A DNA stretch of 64,000 bases from Streptomyces sp. NBC_01217 (GTDB lineage: Bacteria; Actinomycetota; Actinomycetes; Streptomycetales; Streptomycetaceae). The stretch lies in the NCBI RefSeq assembly GCF_035994185.1, contig NZ_CP108538.1:620001-684000 (forward strand). Reading direction: 5' to 3'. The position numbers were made by a program, and so were the translations under genes. Shown here one piece after another: positions 16,456-24,149 of this stretch. The notes under the pieces are model-generated. The model had not been told where the DNA came from, did no database searches, and saw only the letters and a program-made list of their open reading frames with translations. How positions within the stretch are numbered: the stretch's first letter is position 1; each line of letters opens with the position of its first letter.

Positions 16456-18873
16456 TCAGTGGATGGCCGCACTCCCCCGCGCCGCACCGGTGCGGCCGTT
16501 GAGCGTGCGGGCGGCCACCATCACCTGCCCCAGGGCCAGCCCCCCGTCGTTCGGGGGGACCCCGTGGTGTCGCAGGACGGTGAAGCCGTGCTCCCGGAGC
16601 GTCCGGGCACAGGCCGAGGAGAGCCGGGTGTTGGCGAACACCCCGCCGGTCAGGGCCACGGTGTCCAGGCCATGCTGCTCGCGTGCGAGCACGCAGGTGC
16701 TGCGTACGAGGACGGCTACCGCCGCGTGGAAACGGGCAGCGATGACTCCCGGCGCGGCGCCCGCGCGCAGATCGTCGACCACCGCGGACAGCACGGGCCC
16801 GGGGTCGGCGATCAGTGGGCCGGCGCCGTCCGGTGCGGGGGCGCGCAGGGCGAAGCCGTATCCGGCGCTGTCCTCATCGGGCGTCCCGAGCGCGGCGGCT
16901 TCGAGTTCGATGGCGGCCTGGGCCTCGTATCCGGCCCGGTGGCAGACGCCCGCGAGGGAGGAGACCGCGTCGAACAGCCGGCCCATGCTGGAGGTGGGGA
17001 CACAGTGGAGGTCGCGCTCCAACTGCCTCTCCAGCGGCCCCAGTTCCTCGGGCGGGCAGGCCGCCACGCACGGCAGGTCCCGTGCGCGGCCGATTCCTGC
17101 CGCGTACAGATGCGCCAGGGCCATGCGGTAGGGACGGTGTACGGCGGCGTCGCCGCCCGGCAGAGGGACGTACGCCAGGTGCCCGAAGCGGTGGTACCCG
17201 TCGTAGTCCGCCAGCAGGAACTCCCCGCCCCACACGGCCCCGTCGTCGCCGTAGCCGGTGCCGTCGAACGCGACGCCGATCACCCGCCGACTGCCGTCCA
17301 GGCCGTGTTCGGCCATCGCCGCGGCGATGTGGGCGTGATGGTGCTGTACGCGTACGACGGGCCGTTCACCGGCCAGACGGCGGGCCAGCTGTCCCGAGCG
17401 GTATCCGGGATGCCTGTCGACGGCCAGGACGCCGGGTCGCACCCCGGTGAGGGTCTTCAGCTGTTGTGCGGCGTGCTCGAAGGCGTGTTGGGTGGCGAGG
17501 TCGTCCATGTCGCCGATGTGGGCGGACAGCCAGGCTCTGCGGCCCCGGGCCAGGCACAGGGCGTTCTTGAGGTCGCCTCCCGCGGCGAGGATCGCGGGCA
17601 CGGGGAAGGGCAGTTCCACGGGCCGGGGGGCGTATCCGCGCGAGCGGCGTACGGTCAGCGGTTCCCCGTCGCAGACGCGTACGACGGAGTCGTCGCACGG
17701 CACATGGATCGGGCGGTCGTGGGTCAGCCAGGCGTCGGCCAGGCGGGCGAGCCGCTCCAGTGCTTCGGCGTCGTCGGTGACGATCGGCTCCCCTGCCACG
17801 TTTCCGCTGGTCATGACGAGCAGGTGTGGCCCGGCCGGGTCGCCGGGCAGGCCGAGGAGCAGATGGTGCAGAGGGGTGTAGGCGAGCATGACGCCGAGGT
17901 CGGGGCTGCCCGGGGCGACGCTGTCCACCGGGTCGCCCGGCGCGCGGACGGCCCGGCCGCGGCGCCTCAGCAGGACGATCGGGCGGGCGGCGCCGGTGAG
18001 CAGGGCCCTCTCCTCGGCACCGATATGGACGAGGTGTTCGATGTCGCCGATCTCCCGGGCCATCAGGGCGAACGGCTTGTCGCCACGGGCCTTCCGGCGG
18101 CGCAGTTCGGCCACGGCGCGGTTGCTGGTCGCGTTGCAGGCGAGGTGGTATCCGCCGAGCCCCTTGACGGCGAGGATCGCGCCGCCGGACAGAAGTCCGC
18201 GGGCCTCGGCGACGGGGCCCTTCGCGGTGACGCGTCGTGGGGGCCGGTCGGGATCGGGGTGTGCCGCCAGCAGTTCGAGGCGAGGCCCGCATCTGAGGCA
18301 GGCGATCGGCTGGGCGTGGAAGCGGCGGTCCGCGGGGTCCGCGTACTCACGTGCGCAGTCGGGGCACATGGGGAAACCGGCCATGGTGGTGTGTTCGCGG
18401 TCGTACGGCAGCCCGGTCACGATGGTGAACCGTGGCCCGCAGTTGGTGCAGGTGATGAAGGGGTGCCGGTGGCGGCGGTCCGCGGGGTCGGCCAGCTCGG
18501 CAAGGCAGTCGGCGCAGGTGGCCGCATCCGGGGGGACCAGGGTGCGGGAGGGCCCGCCGGTCCGGGAGGCGACGATGGTGAAACCGGCACCGCCCGCGGC
18601 GGGGACCTCCCGGTGCTCGACGGAATCGAGGACGGCCATGGGCGGCGCGTCGGCGGCGATCCCTTCGCAGAACAGGGCCACGGCAGCCGGAGGGCCCTCG
18701 ACTTCCGCGACGACCCCTTCGGGGGTGTTGGTGACGTGTCCCGCCAGGCCCATCGCGTGGGCGCGTGTGTACAAGTAGGGCCGGAATCCGACGCCTTGGA
18801 CGATGCCGCGGACGGTCACCCGGCGGCGCTGTGCCGGCTCGTCCGTCGCCGGGCCGGTGCCTGGCGTCGTCAC
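16456..18873 (-). CDS. hypF: Carbamoyltransferase HypF
   Basis: The 805-residue protein shows the full HypF domain order. First comes an acylphosphatase-like domain (VTVRGIVQGVGFRPYLYTRA, about 19-38). Two zinc-finger units follow with pairs CADC, CTNC, CPDC and CLRC. Then come a YrdC-like domain (SGGAILAVKGLGGYHLACNA) and a Kae1-like carbamoyltransferase domain (VRVQHHHAHIAAAMAEHG, VALTGGVFANTRL). It uses carbamoyl phosphate and ATP to charge the C-terminal Cys of HypE. Its start overlaps the stop of hypB by 4 bases. A long antisense open frame over this region is a GC-skew shadow. Confidence 0.95.
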   Translation of the reverse strand: MTTPGTGPATDEPAQRRRVTVRGIVQGVGFRPYLYTRAHAMGLAGHVTNTPEGVVAEVEGPPAAVALFCEGIAADAPPMAVLDSVEHREVPAAGGAGFTIVASRTGGPSRTLVPPDAATCADCLAELADPADRRHRHPFITCTNCGPRFTIVTGLPYDREHTTMAGFPMCPDCAREYADPADRRFHAQPIACLRCGPRLELLAAHPDPDRPPRRVTAKGPVAEARGLLSGGAILAVKGLGGYHLACNATSNRAVAELRRRKARGDKPFALMAREIGDIEHLVHIGAEERALLTGAARPIVLLRRRGRAVRAPGDPVDSVAPGSPDLGVMLAYTPLHHLLLGLPGDPAGPHLLVMTSGNVAGEPIVTDDAEALERLARLADAWLTHDRPIHVPCDDSVVRVCDGEPLTVRRSRGYAPRPVELPFPVPAILAAGGDLKNALCLARGRRAWLSAHIGDMDDLATQHAFEHAAQQLKTLTGVRPGVLAVDRHPGYRSGQLARRLAGERPVVRVQHHHAHIAAAMAEHGLDGSRRVIGVAFDGTGYGDDGAVWGGEFLLADYDGYHRFGHLAYVPLPGGDAAVHRPYRMALAHLYAAGIGRARDLPCVAACPPEELGPLERQLERDLHCVPTSSMGRLFDAVSSLAGVCHRAGYEAQAAIELEAAALGTPDEDSAGYGFALRAPAPDGAGPLIADPGPVLSAVVDDLRAGAAPGVIAARFHAAVAVLVRSTCVLAREQHGLDTVALTGGVFANTRLSSACARTLREHGFTVLRHHGVPPNDGGLALGQVMVAARTLNGRTGAARGSAAIH

Positions 18874-19628
18874 GCGCGGTGCTGTGCCATGGCGCCGGGC
18901 GCGACCGTCCCCCCGTGCGTATGGGTGTGCGTGGTGTGGTGCCGCCCGGCCATGACGGGGCGGTGGACCGGGGCTCCGTTCGCGGCGTCCAGCGCCCGTT
19001 CCAGAAGTGCCCCGACCCCGTCACCGCGCCGGGCGGAGATGAGCTGGACCTCCACGCCGGGATTGACCTGCTCGACATGGGCGCGGAACGCTGCCTCGTC
19101 GAACTCCACGGCCTCGGCGATGTCCGTCTTGGTGACGAGCACCAGGTGCGCGAGCCCGAAGGCGGTGGGGTACTTCAGCGGTTTGTCCTCGCCCTCGGTG
19201 ACCGAGGCGAGGACGACCCGCAGCGTTTCACCGAGGTCGTACGAGGCCGGGCAGACCAGATTGCCGACGTTCTCCACGAACAGCAGCCGGGTGTCCTCGG
19301 GCAGCCATCCGTCGAGGTGCCCGCCCAGCATCTGCGCCTCCAGATGGCAGAGCCCGTCGGTGAGCACCTGCTTGACCGGGACGCCGGAGCGGGCCAGGCG
19401 CATGGCGTCGTTCTCGGTGGCCAGGTCGGCGGTCAGAGCGGCGACGGGGACGCCCGTCTCCCGGGCCAGGACCAGTTCGCGTTCGAGCAGTGCCGTCTTG
19501 CCGCTGCCCGGGCTGGAGAGCAGGTTGACGACCGCGGTGCCGCGGGCGGCGAGTTCGGTGCGCAGGCGATGCGCTGTCGTGTCGTTCTTCGCGAGTACCG
19601 CCTGCTGGAGATCGACCACACGGCACAT
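18870..19628 (-). CDS. hypB: Nickel-insertion GTPase HypB, with C-terminal His tail
   Basis: This 252-residue SIMIBI GTPase has P-loop SSPGSGKT (38-45), ADLATENDAMRL, the LLFVENVGNLVCPASYDLGE switch region with the metal-site Cys, and LVTKTDIAE for guanine binding. HypB with HypA delivers Ni to the large-subunit precursor. The His-rich nickel-storage stretch usually found near the N-terminus is instead at the C-terminus (HHTTHTHTH, about 230-238). The N-terminal CxxCxxC-type Ni site of E. coli HypB is reduced to Cys2. Three bases separate it from hypA. Confidence 0.94.
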   Translation of the reverse strand: MCRVVDLQQAVLAKNDTTAHRLRTELAARGTAVVNLLSSPGSGKTALLERELVLARETGVPVAALTADLATENDAMRLARSGVPVKQVLTDGLCHLEAQMLGGHLDGWLPEDTRLLFVENVGNLVCPASYDLGETLRVVLASVTEGEDKPLKYPTAFGLAHLVLVTKTDIAEAVEFDEAAFRAHVEQVNPGVEVQLISARRGDGVGALLERALDAANGAPVHRPVMAGRHHTTHTHTHGGTVAPGAMAQHRA

Positions 19629-19631
19629 GGT

Positions 19632-20024
19632 TCAGCGCTCCTCGGAAATCGGTTCACGGATACGGCTCTGCGCGCGGCGGTCGTCCCAGCGGACTTCGGC
19701 GATCTGCAGTTCGCGGCCCGAGAGCAGCTCAGCGGTTGCCCCGCCGCACAGGGGGCAGCACAGCTGCGGTGGCATTCCGACCGCCCATTCGTCCGCACAG
19801 GGCGCGCAGCGGGCTCTCGCCCGTACGGAGTCGACGACAAGCTCCGCGCCTTCCAGGACGGTCCCTGCGCAGGCCAGTTCGAAGCAGAAGGACAGTGCGT
19901 CGGGGACCACTCCGGCCAGCTCGCCGATCCGGAGCCGGACGGACGTGACGGCGACGGCGTCGCCCGCCCGGGCCGCTTCTTCCACCTGGCCGACGACGGC
20001 CATGGCGATGGACATCTCGTGCAT
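19632..20024 (-). CDS. hypA: Nickel metallochaperone HypA
   Basis: The 130-residue protein starts MHEMSIAM at 20024, where Met1/His2 form the Ni site of HypA. This fixes the start over the longer frame. Two CxxC pairs (CAPC and CPLC, with a further Cys just before the second) make the structural zinc site. It works with HypB in nickel insertion. It is preceded by the 34-residue DUF6893-like gene. Confidence 0.95.
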   Translation of the reverse strand: MHEMSIAMAVVGQVEEAARAGDAVAVTSVRLRIGELAGVVPDALSFCFELACAGTVLEGAELVVDSVRARARCAPCADEWAVGMPPQLCCPLCGGATAELLSGRELQIAEVRWDDRRAQSRIREPISEER

Positions 20025-20147
20025 GGGTCTCCGTCCTGCCCGCGCCATTACACCGGCGGTCGCACCCGCTGCCCGGCTGGCTCGCCGACGGGACTCGGCA
20101 GGTACGTCATTCGGTGCAGCCCCGGATCCGGAGGGCTTCGGGTGCCT

Positions 20148-20252
20148 TCACATGCACCGGATGCGCACGTAGCGCTTGATGTCGGGCAGCAGCCGTACCA
20201 CGAGAGCGCCGAGCGCAAGGGCGGCCACGCCGCCGATGACGATCTTCTTCAT
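20148..20252 (-). CDS. 34-residue DUF6893-like membrane peptide
   Basis: This short frame encodes MKKIVIGGVAALALGALVVR followed by LLPDIKRYVRIRCM. It has a basic start, one hydrophobic segment and an Arg/Lys-rich end. Small proteins of this form (DUF6893) are found in actinobacterial hydrogenase loci between the maturation protease and hypA, as here. The role is unknown; a membrane tether or assembly factor are possibilities. It is 16 bases downstream of the protease gene, with GAGGAG just before the ATG. Confidence 0.75.
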   Translation of the reverse strand: MKKIVIGGVAALALGALVVRLLPDIKRYVRIRCM

Positions 20253-20268
20253 GACGGTGTTCGTCTCC

Positions 20269-20817
20269 TCAGTTCATGGCCGGGCGGGCCGCCGACGGCT
20301 CGGTGGGCGCGGTGGGTTCGTCGTCCTGCACCAGGCGCAGGACCATGTTCACGGCCTCCGGTACGGCAGCGGCCACGGGACCGCTCAGGCCGATGCCCTC
20401 GTCGACGCGGTCGGGTTCGCAGCCGACGACCAGCGTGCGCCGCGGGGGGACACAGCCCGTCCCGGCGCACAGGGTCTCCAGCAGGGTCAGGACCGCGTCC
20501 GGGGTCATGCGGTGGCCGTCGAGCAGGGGTTCCTGCGGCTCGGTACGGCCTGGCCGGCCGGGCTCGATCAGATACAGCGTTCCGGGGTCGCCGCCGCGTC
20601 GGGTGGCATCGACCAGGATCAGCGTGTCGTAGCCGTCGAGGAGCTGGTAGGCGAGGTGGACGCCGCGCACTCCGATGTCCACCGCTTCGACATGGCCGGG
20701 CAGGGGGCCCGAGGCCAGACGTCGTACGGTCTCGACACCGAAGCCGTCGTCGCCGAGGAAGATGTTCCCGACGCCCGCGACCAGAGTCGTCGCTCTCTGT
20801 GCGCGGGGCGGTGTCAT
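20269..20817 (-). CDS. [NiFe]-hydrogenase maturation endopeptidase (HyaD/HybD family)
   Basis: From ATG 20817 the product is 182 residues with the signature GVGNIFLGDDGFGVE (15-29), whose acidic residues bind Ni of the precursor. VDIGVRGVHLAYQLLDGYD follows. The family cuts the C-terminal extension from the large subunit after Ni insertion. The large subunit at 24146 has a matching 23-residue tail after its last metal-ligand motif. The ATG overlaps the stop of the preceding gene by 4 bases. The last 20 residues are Pro/Ala-rich and probably disordered. Confidence 0.9.
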   Translation of the reverse strand: MTPPRAQRATTLVAGVGNIFLGDDGFGVETVRRLASGPLPGHVEAVDIGVRGVHLAYQLLDGYDTLILVDATRRGGDPGTLYLIEPGRPGRTEPQEPLLDGHRMTPDAVLTLLETLCAGTGCVPPRRTLVVGCEPDRVDEGIGLSGPVAAAVPEAVNMVLRLVQDDEPTAPTEPSAARPAMN

Positions 20818-22241
20818 GCGTCCTCCAGAGGGGCGACCTCGTCGGGCTGGAAGTACAGGAACCGGCCCTGCTCGCGCCGGATGTCGGCGCCCGGATCGCC
20901 CTCCACGGTGACCGCGAGGTGCACTCCGCCGTCCACGTCGTGGAGCACCGCCTCGACCAGTGCGCTGCGGCCGCGCAGAAAGAGATCCTGGGCGTCGGTG
21001 CGGCGCAGGCCGGGACGCAGGAGTACGCGACTGCCCGCGCCCACCGAACGGCCGTCCACCAGGATCCGGTCGCGCGCCGGGTCGGCGCTGCCGTCGCTCG
21101 CCGGATCCCACCACGGCTGGTCCGGCAGGATCGGGTCGTCTGCGTCGGGTCCTTCCGGCACGGCGTCCGCCCGCGTGCCCGGTCCGGTGACCTCCCGCAG
21201 GGCCCGTACGGCGCCGTGAAGCCGCTCCAGGACCTCGGGGGGCATCGAGTCGGCCATGTCGATCACGGCGGCCGCGCGTTCGTCCGTTCCGCGGGCCTCG
21301 CGCTTCTCCTGGTCCGTCAGGGCGGCCGTGCGCAGGGCGAGGATCTCGTCGATCTCCGTGGAGTCGTACAGTGCTCCGGGGCTCTCCGGAGCGATGGCCG
21401 GGTGGTCCTCGAGGATGATCGGGGACGAGAGCACCAGGTCCGCGCGGCCCGGCTCCCCGGCGAGTACGGGCCAGGTGTGCAGGTTCCGGCAGCCCGCGAC
21501 CGCGCCCCTGGCCCACTCGGGAGGATCCGTCATCGACAGGAACGAGCCTGCGCTCAGGCCCAGAAGGAGGTGGGTGGCCACCAGTGACCTGGGCAGCGCG
21601 GCGTCGCGGTCGGCGTCATCGGCGTCCGGTGTCCATGTGCTGGTGTTCTCCACGACGGCGGTGAGCCGCATCGCCCGGTAGGGGCCGTCGAGTTCGGTGG
21701 CGGACAGCCGCACGGCGCCACTGATCTCCTCGCAGCGGCGCACCAGGCGGCCCACGGTCCGGCCCTCGTCGTCGCGGACGGTTTCGTACTCCTGGCGTGC
21801 CGGGCGCGTGAAAGGTACGACGACTCCGTCGCCGGTGAGCCCGGCCACGGTGACGAGCGCTTCGACGCGTTCCTCCGCGCCCTCGTCCCAGGGGACCAGG
21901 ACCCGGTCGGTGAGGTGGAGTTCGGGGACGGTCTCGAAGGTGCCGTCCTCGCAGAGCTGCTGCACGGTGCGCCGCTGGGCGTGCAGGAAGCGCACCTCGG
22001 CCGCGAGATTCGCGTCGGACTTCGGCTCCATGAGGCACTCGGTGTGCTGGAAGTCGTGCTCGTCGGCGGCTGCCGTCCAGGCGGGCGGGACGAGCACCCC
22101 GAACTGCCAGCGGAGCCGGTTCTTGGCCGCGGACGCGCGGTACGGGTACAGGACGTAGCCCTCGAAGAGGACGGCGTCGGCCACGCCGCGGGCGGCGGCG
22201 AAACGGGATTCCAGTGCGGGGGTGAGCGCGGATGCGGTCAT
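20814..22241 (-). CDS. 475-residue conserved hydrogenase-locus protein of unknown function
   Basis: The frame from ATG 22241 (MTASALTPALESRFAAARGV) is protein-like throughout and overlaps both neighbours by 4 bases, so it belongs to the operon. It has no signal peptide, membrane segment or Cys-rich metal motif. Notable stretches are DAVLFEGYVLYPYRASAAKN and RLRWQFGVLVPPAW near the N-terminus, SLVATHLLLGLSAGSFLSMT in the middle, and RILVDGRSVGAGSRVLLRPG near the end, which looks like a small beta-barrel. I recognise no enzyme family. Position suggests a role in hydrogenase assembly or electron transfer. Confidence 0.8.
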   Translation of the reverse strand: MTASALTPALESRFAAARGVADAVLFEGYVLYPYRASAAKNRLRWQFGVLVPPAWTAAADEHDFQHTECLMEPKSDANLAAEVRFLHAQRRTVQQLCEDGTFETVPELHLTDRVLVPWDEGAEERVEALVTVAGLTGDGVVVPFTRPARQEYETVRDDEGRTVGRLVRRCEEISGAVRLSATELDGPYRAMRLTAVVENTSTWTPDADDADRDAALPRSLVATHLLLGLSAGSFLSMTDPPEWARGAVAGCRNLHTWPVLAGEPGRADLVLSSPIILEDHPAIAPESPGALYDSTEIDEILALRTAALTDQEKREARGTDERAAAVIDMADSMPPEVLERLHGAVRALREVTGPGTRADAVPEGPDADDPILPDQPWWDPASDGSADPARDRILVDGRSVGAGSRVLLRPGLRRTDAQDLFLRGRSALVEAVLHDVDGGVHLAVTVEGDPGADIRREQGRFLYFQPDEVAPLEDA

Positions 22242-22939
22242 TGCGCCGTCCTCTCGGCGAGTCCGGCGAGCCCGGCGTCTGCGCGTGCCCGGTCCGGCGG
22301 CAGGAGGGCCTTGGTCCCGGCCGCGTCGATGAGCGCCCGGACGGTCGCCTCCCAGGAGGGCAGTGCGTGCCGTGAGCGGAATGCGATCAGGTCGTTCATG
22401 GTGTCGCGGGGAAGGCGGATCCAGCCGCACCCGGGAAAGTGCTGGTCGACCATCTCCTTCCACACCGCGACCGGCATCCGGAAGGGTGCCTCCAGGTCCC
22501 AGGGCACCGGTTCGACCCGGAAGCCCGCACTGCCGGTGAAGGCGGTGCCGGAGAAGAGCATCAGGAGCGGCACCTCACCGTCCGTCAACGCGTTCGCGTA
22601 CCGTGTCGCGGCGATCTCCAGGTCATAGGTGCAGGGCACGACGACGTCGGTCTCGGTCGCCCCGGTGAACGCCGGGACCATGACCGGGACCTGGGCGAAC
22701 TGCAGGGGCTGGAGGGTGCTGCCCCAGCGTGAGCGCTCTGTGAACAGATCCGTCAGGCCTGCGGCCTCGGCGGGTTCGTAGCCGCGCCGGGCCGGTTCGA
22801 TGCGGATCTGACAGCGCAGCGCGAGTGCGTGCACCGGCGTTTCTCCGGACGCGGTGATGCGCAGCCGGAAGACGAGGGTGGGGCCGGCGGCGTACGGGTC
22901 GGCGCGTACGCCGGTGCAGGTGAAGGTGAATTCCGTCAT
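22238..22939 (-). CDS. DUF6084-family hydrogenase-locus protein
   Basis: The 233-residue protein starts MTEFTFTCTGVRADPYAAGP. Its first half is rich in beta strands (TLVFRLRITASGETPVHALA), followed by a segment VVPCTYDLEIAATRYANALT and a C-terminal helical part. It matches the type of protein annotated as DUF6084 in actinobacterial [NiFe]-hydrogenase clusters. Function is unknown. Both ends overlap their neighbours by 4 bases (ATGA). Confidence 0.75.
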   Translation of the reverse strand: MTEFTFTCTGVRADPYAAGPTLVFRLRITASGETPVHALALRCQIRIEPARRGYEPAEAAGLTDLFTERSRWGSTLQPLQFAQVPVMVPAFTGATETDVVVPCTYDLEIAATRYANALTDGEVPLLMLFSGTAFTGSAGFRVEPVPWDLEAPFRMPVAVWKEMVDQHFPGCGWIRLPRDTMNDLIAFRSRHALPSWEATVRALIDAAGTKALLPPDRARADAGLAGLAERTAQ

Positions 22940-23577
22940 GGCCGCCGCTCCTCCTCTGCTGCCCCGGCCCGGCGTTCGATGTGTTCGAAGAAGGCCTGCA
23001 GATCGGCACGGGCCTCGGCTCCGCCGTCGAAGCCCTGCCACAGCAGGCGCATGCGTCCCACCAGCTCGTAGCAGATGTCGATCGGTACGAGATAGCACTG
23101 GGCCCGGCCCTCGGAGCGGCGCAACAGCAGTGCTTCCACATCGGGTTCGAGCAGTTGGGACAGGCGGCTGGTGCCGAGGACCGTCTGCCAGGTGGCGGGA
23201 TCGAGTTCGCTCTCGGTGGCTCCGGCGGGGCTCGGGTAGAGCGCCACGAGCCGGTCCAGTGCGGCGTTGCGGAAGAAGAAGGCGACGCTGACCGGGATCT
23301 GCAGGAGCTCCCACGCGTTGTCGTCGAGCCGGTGGTCGCGGTCGACGAGGTAGCGGTCGGGGACGCTCAGGAACCTGCCGTGGGCGGCGCCGGGCCGTTC
23401 GAAGAGCAGGGCGCACGGGGTGCAGGCGCACGCGAGCGCACGCTGCTCAATGTCCACCAGGTGCCTGTGGCCGCCCTCGGTCACGGGCGCGCCGCAGAGT
23501 TCGCAGCGCTCCTGCCGGGGTTCGCGGGGTCCCGCGAACCGCCGCAGCGCGTGTACGCCCGAGGCGGGCGCGCTCAC
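22936..23577 (-). CDS. DUF5947-family hydrogenase-locus protein with Cys/His motif
   Basis: The product is 213 residues from GTG 23577. Near the N-terminus lie Cys25-x2-Cys28, His37, His39 and Cys50-x-Cys52-x2-Cys55, a pattern that could bind zinc or an iron-sulfur centre. The rest includes RFLSVPDRYLVDRDHRLDDN, IPVSVAFFFRNAALDRLVAL and YLVPIDICYELVGRMRLLWQ and looks globular. This matches DUF5947 proteins of actinobacterial hydrogenase loci. GTG start and stop overlap neighbours by 4 bases. Function is unknown; an assembly or electron-transfer role is inferred. Confidence 0.78.
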   Translation of the reverse strand: MSAPASGVHALRRFAGPREPRQERCELCGAPVTEGGHRHLVDIEQRALACACTPCALLFERPGAAHGRFLSVPDRYLVDRDHRLDDNAWELLQIPVSVAFFFRNAALDRLVALYPSPAGATESELDPATWQTVLGTSRLSQLLEPDVEALLLRRSEGRAQCYLVPIDICYELVGRMRLLWQGFDGGAEARADLQAFFEHIERRAGAAEEERRP

Positions 23578-24149
23578 GGTGTCCTGGCCGGGGTCGGCCG
23601 GGCGGTTGCCGCGTGCTGCGGGGGGCGGGTGCCGATCTGGAGGAGTGCCGGTTCCGGGGTGGCGGTGGCGGACTCCATCTCGACCGTGGTCACCTCGGGT
23701 GCGAAGCAGGCCAGGGCGTTCTCGATGGATTTCTGTGCCGCCGACTCGCCGGTGCACCCGCAGCCGCCGGTGCCGGTGGTCCGCAGGCGCAGGGTGCCCG
23801 TGACCTCGTCGAAGGCCACCACCTCCACGGGGTCACGCACCGCGGCGAGGGCCCGCCCGATGCGTGCGCCGGTGTCCTCGGGGTGCAGGTCGTGCAGGAC
23901 CAGCAGGCTCGACACGAGGTCGTCGCCCAGGAGTTCTTCCAGGGTGTCACCGGTTTCGCGGCCCGGTGCGGTCCGGAGCACGTCTAGGATCCGGGCCAGC
24001 CCGGCGCCGTAGAAGTCCATCAGGACCCGTACCAGTTCCTCGGCCGTCGCGGAGGCCTTGGGATCACCGGCTGCCGACAGCTGCTCCAGCACTTCCTCGA
24101 TGCGCCGGCCGGCCTGCTCCGCATCGAGCGCCTTCACCGCTGCGCTCAT
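23574..24149 (-). CDS. NifU-like C-terminal-domain protein of the hydrogenase operon
   Basis: The 191-residue protein from ATG 24149 has a helical N-terminal half. It is followed by a NifU C-terminal-like domain with helix IGRALAAVRDPVEVVAFDEV, strand TLRLRT, the cysteine loop GTGGCGCTGESAA and helix QKSIENALACFAPEVTTVEM. In canonical Nfu proteins the loop is CxxC; here the cysteines are 130 and 132 (CxC), with a third at 148. It may carry or deliver an Fe-S cluster to the hydrogenase. Its start overlaps the large-subunit stop by 4 bases. The last 25 residues are low complexity. Confidence 0.8.
   Translation of the reverse strand: MSAAVKALDAEQAGRRIEEVLEQLSAAGDPKASATAEELVRVLMDFYGAGLARILDVLRTAPGRETGDTLEELLGDDLVSSLLVLHDLHPEDTGARIGRALAAVRDPVEVVAFDEVTGTLRLRTTGTGGCGCTGESAAQKSIENALACFAPEVTTVEMESATATPEPALLQIGTRPPQHAATARPTPARTP

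Noticed and set aside
16459..20172. A 1237-codon open frame on the plus strand across hypF-hypB-hypA
   Set aside because: It is antisense to clearly conserved hyp genes, with Gly/Val/Arg-rich composition and no domains: a typical high-GC shadow frame.
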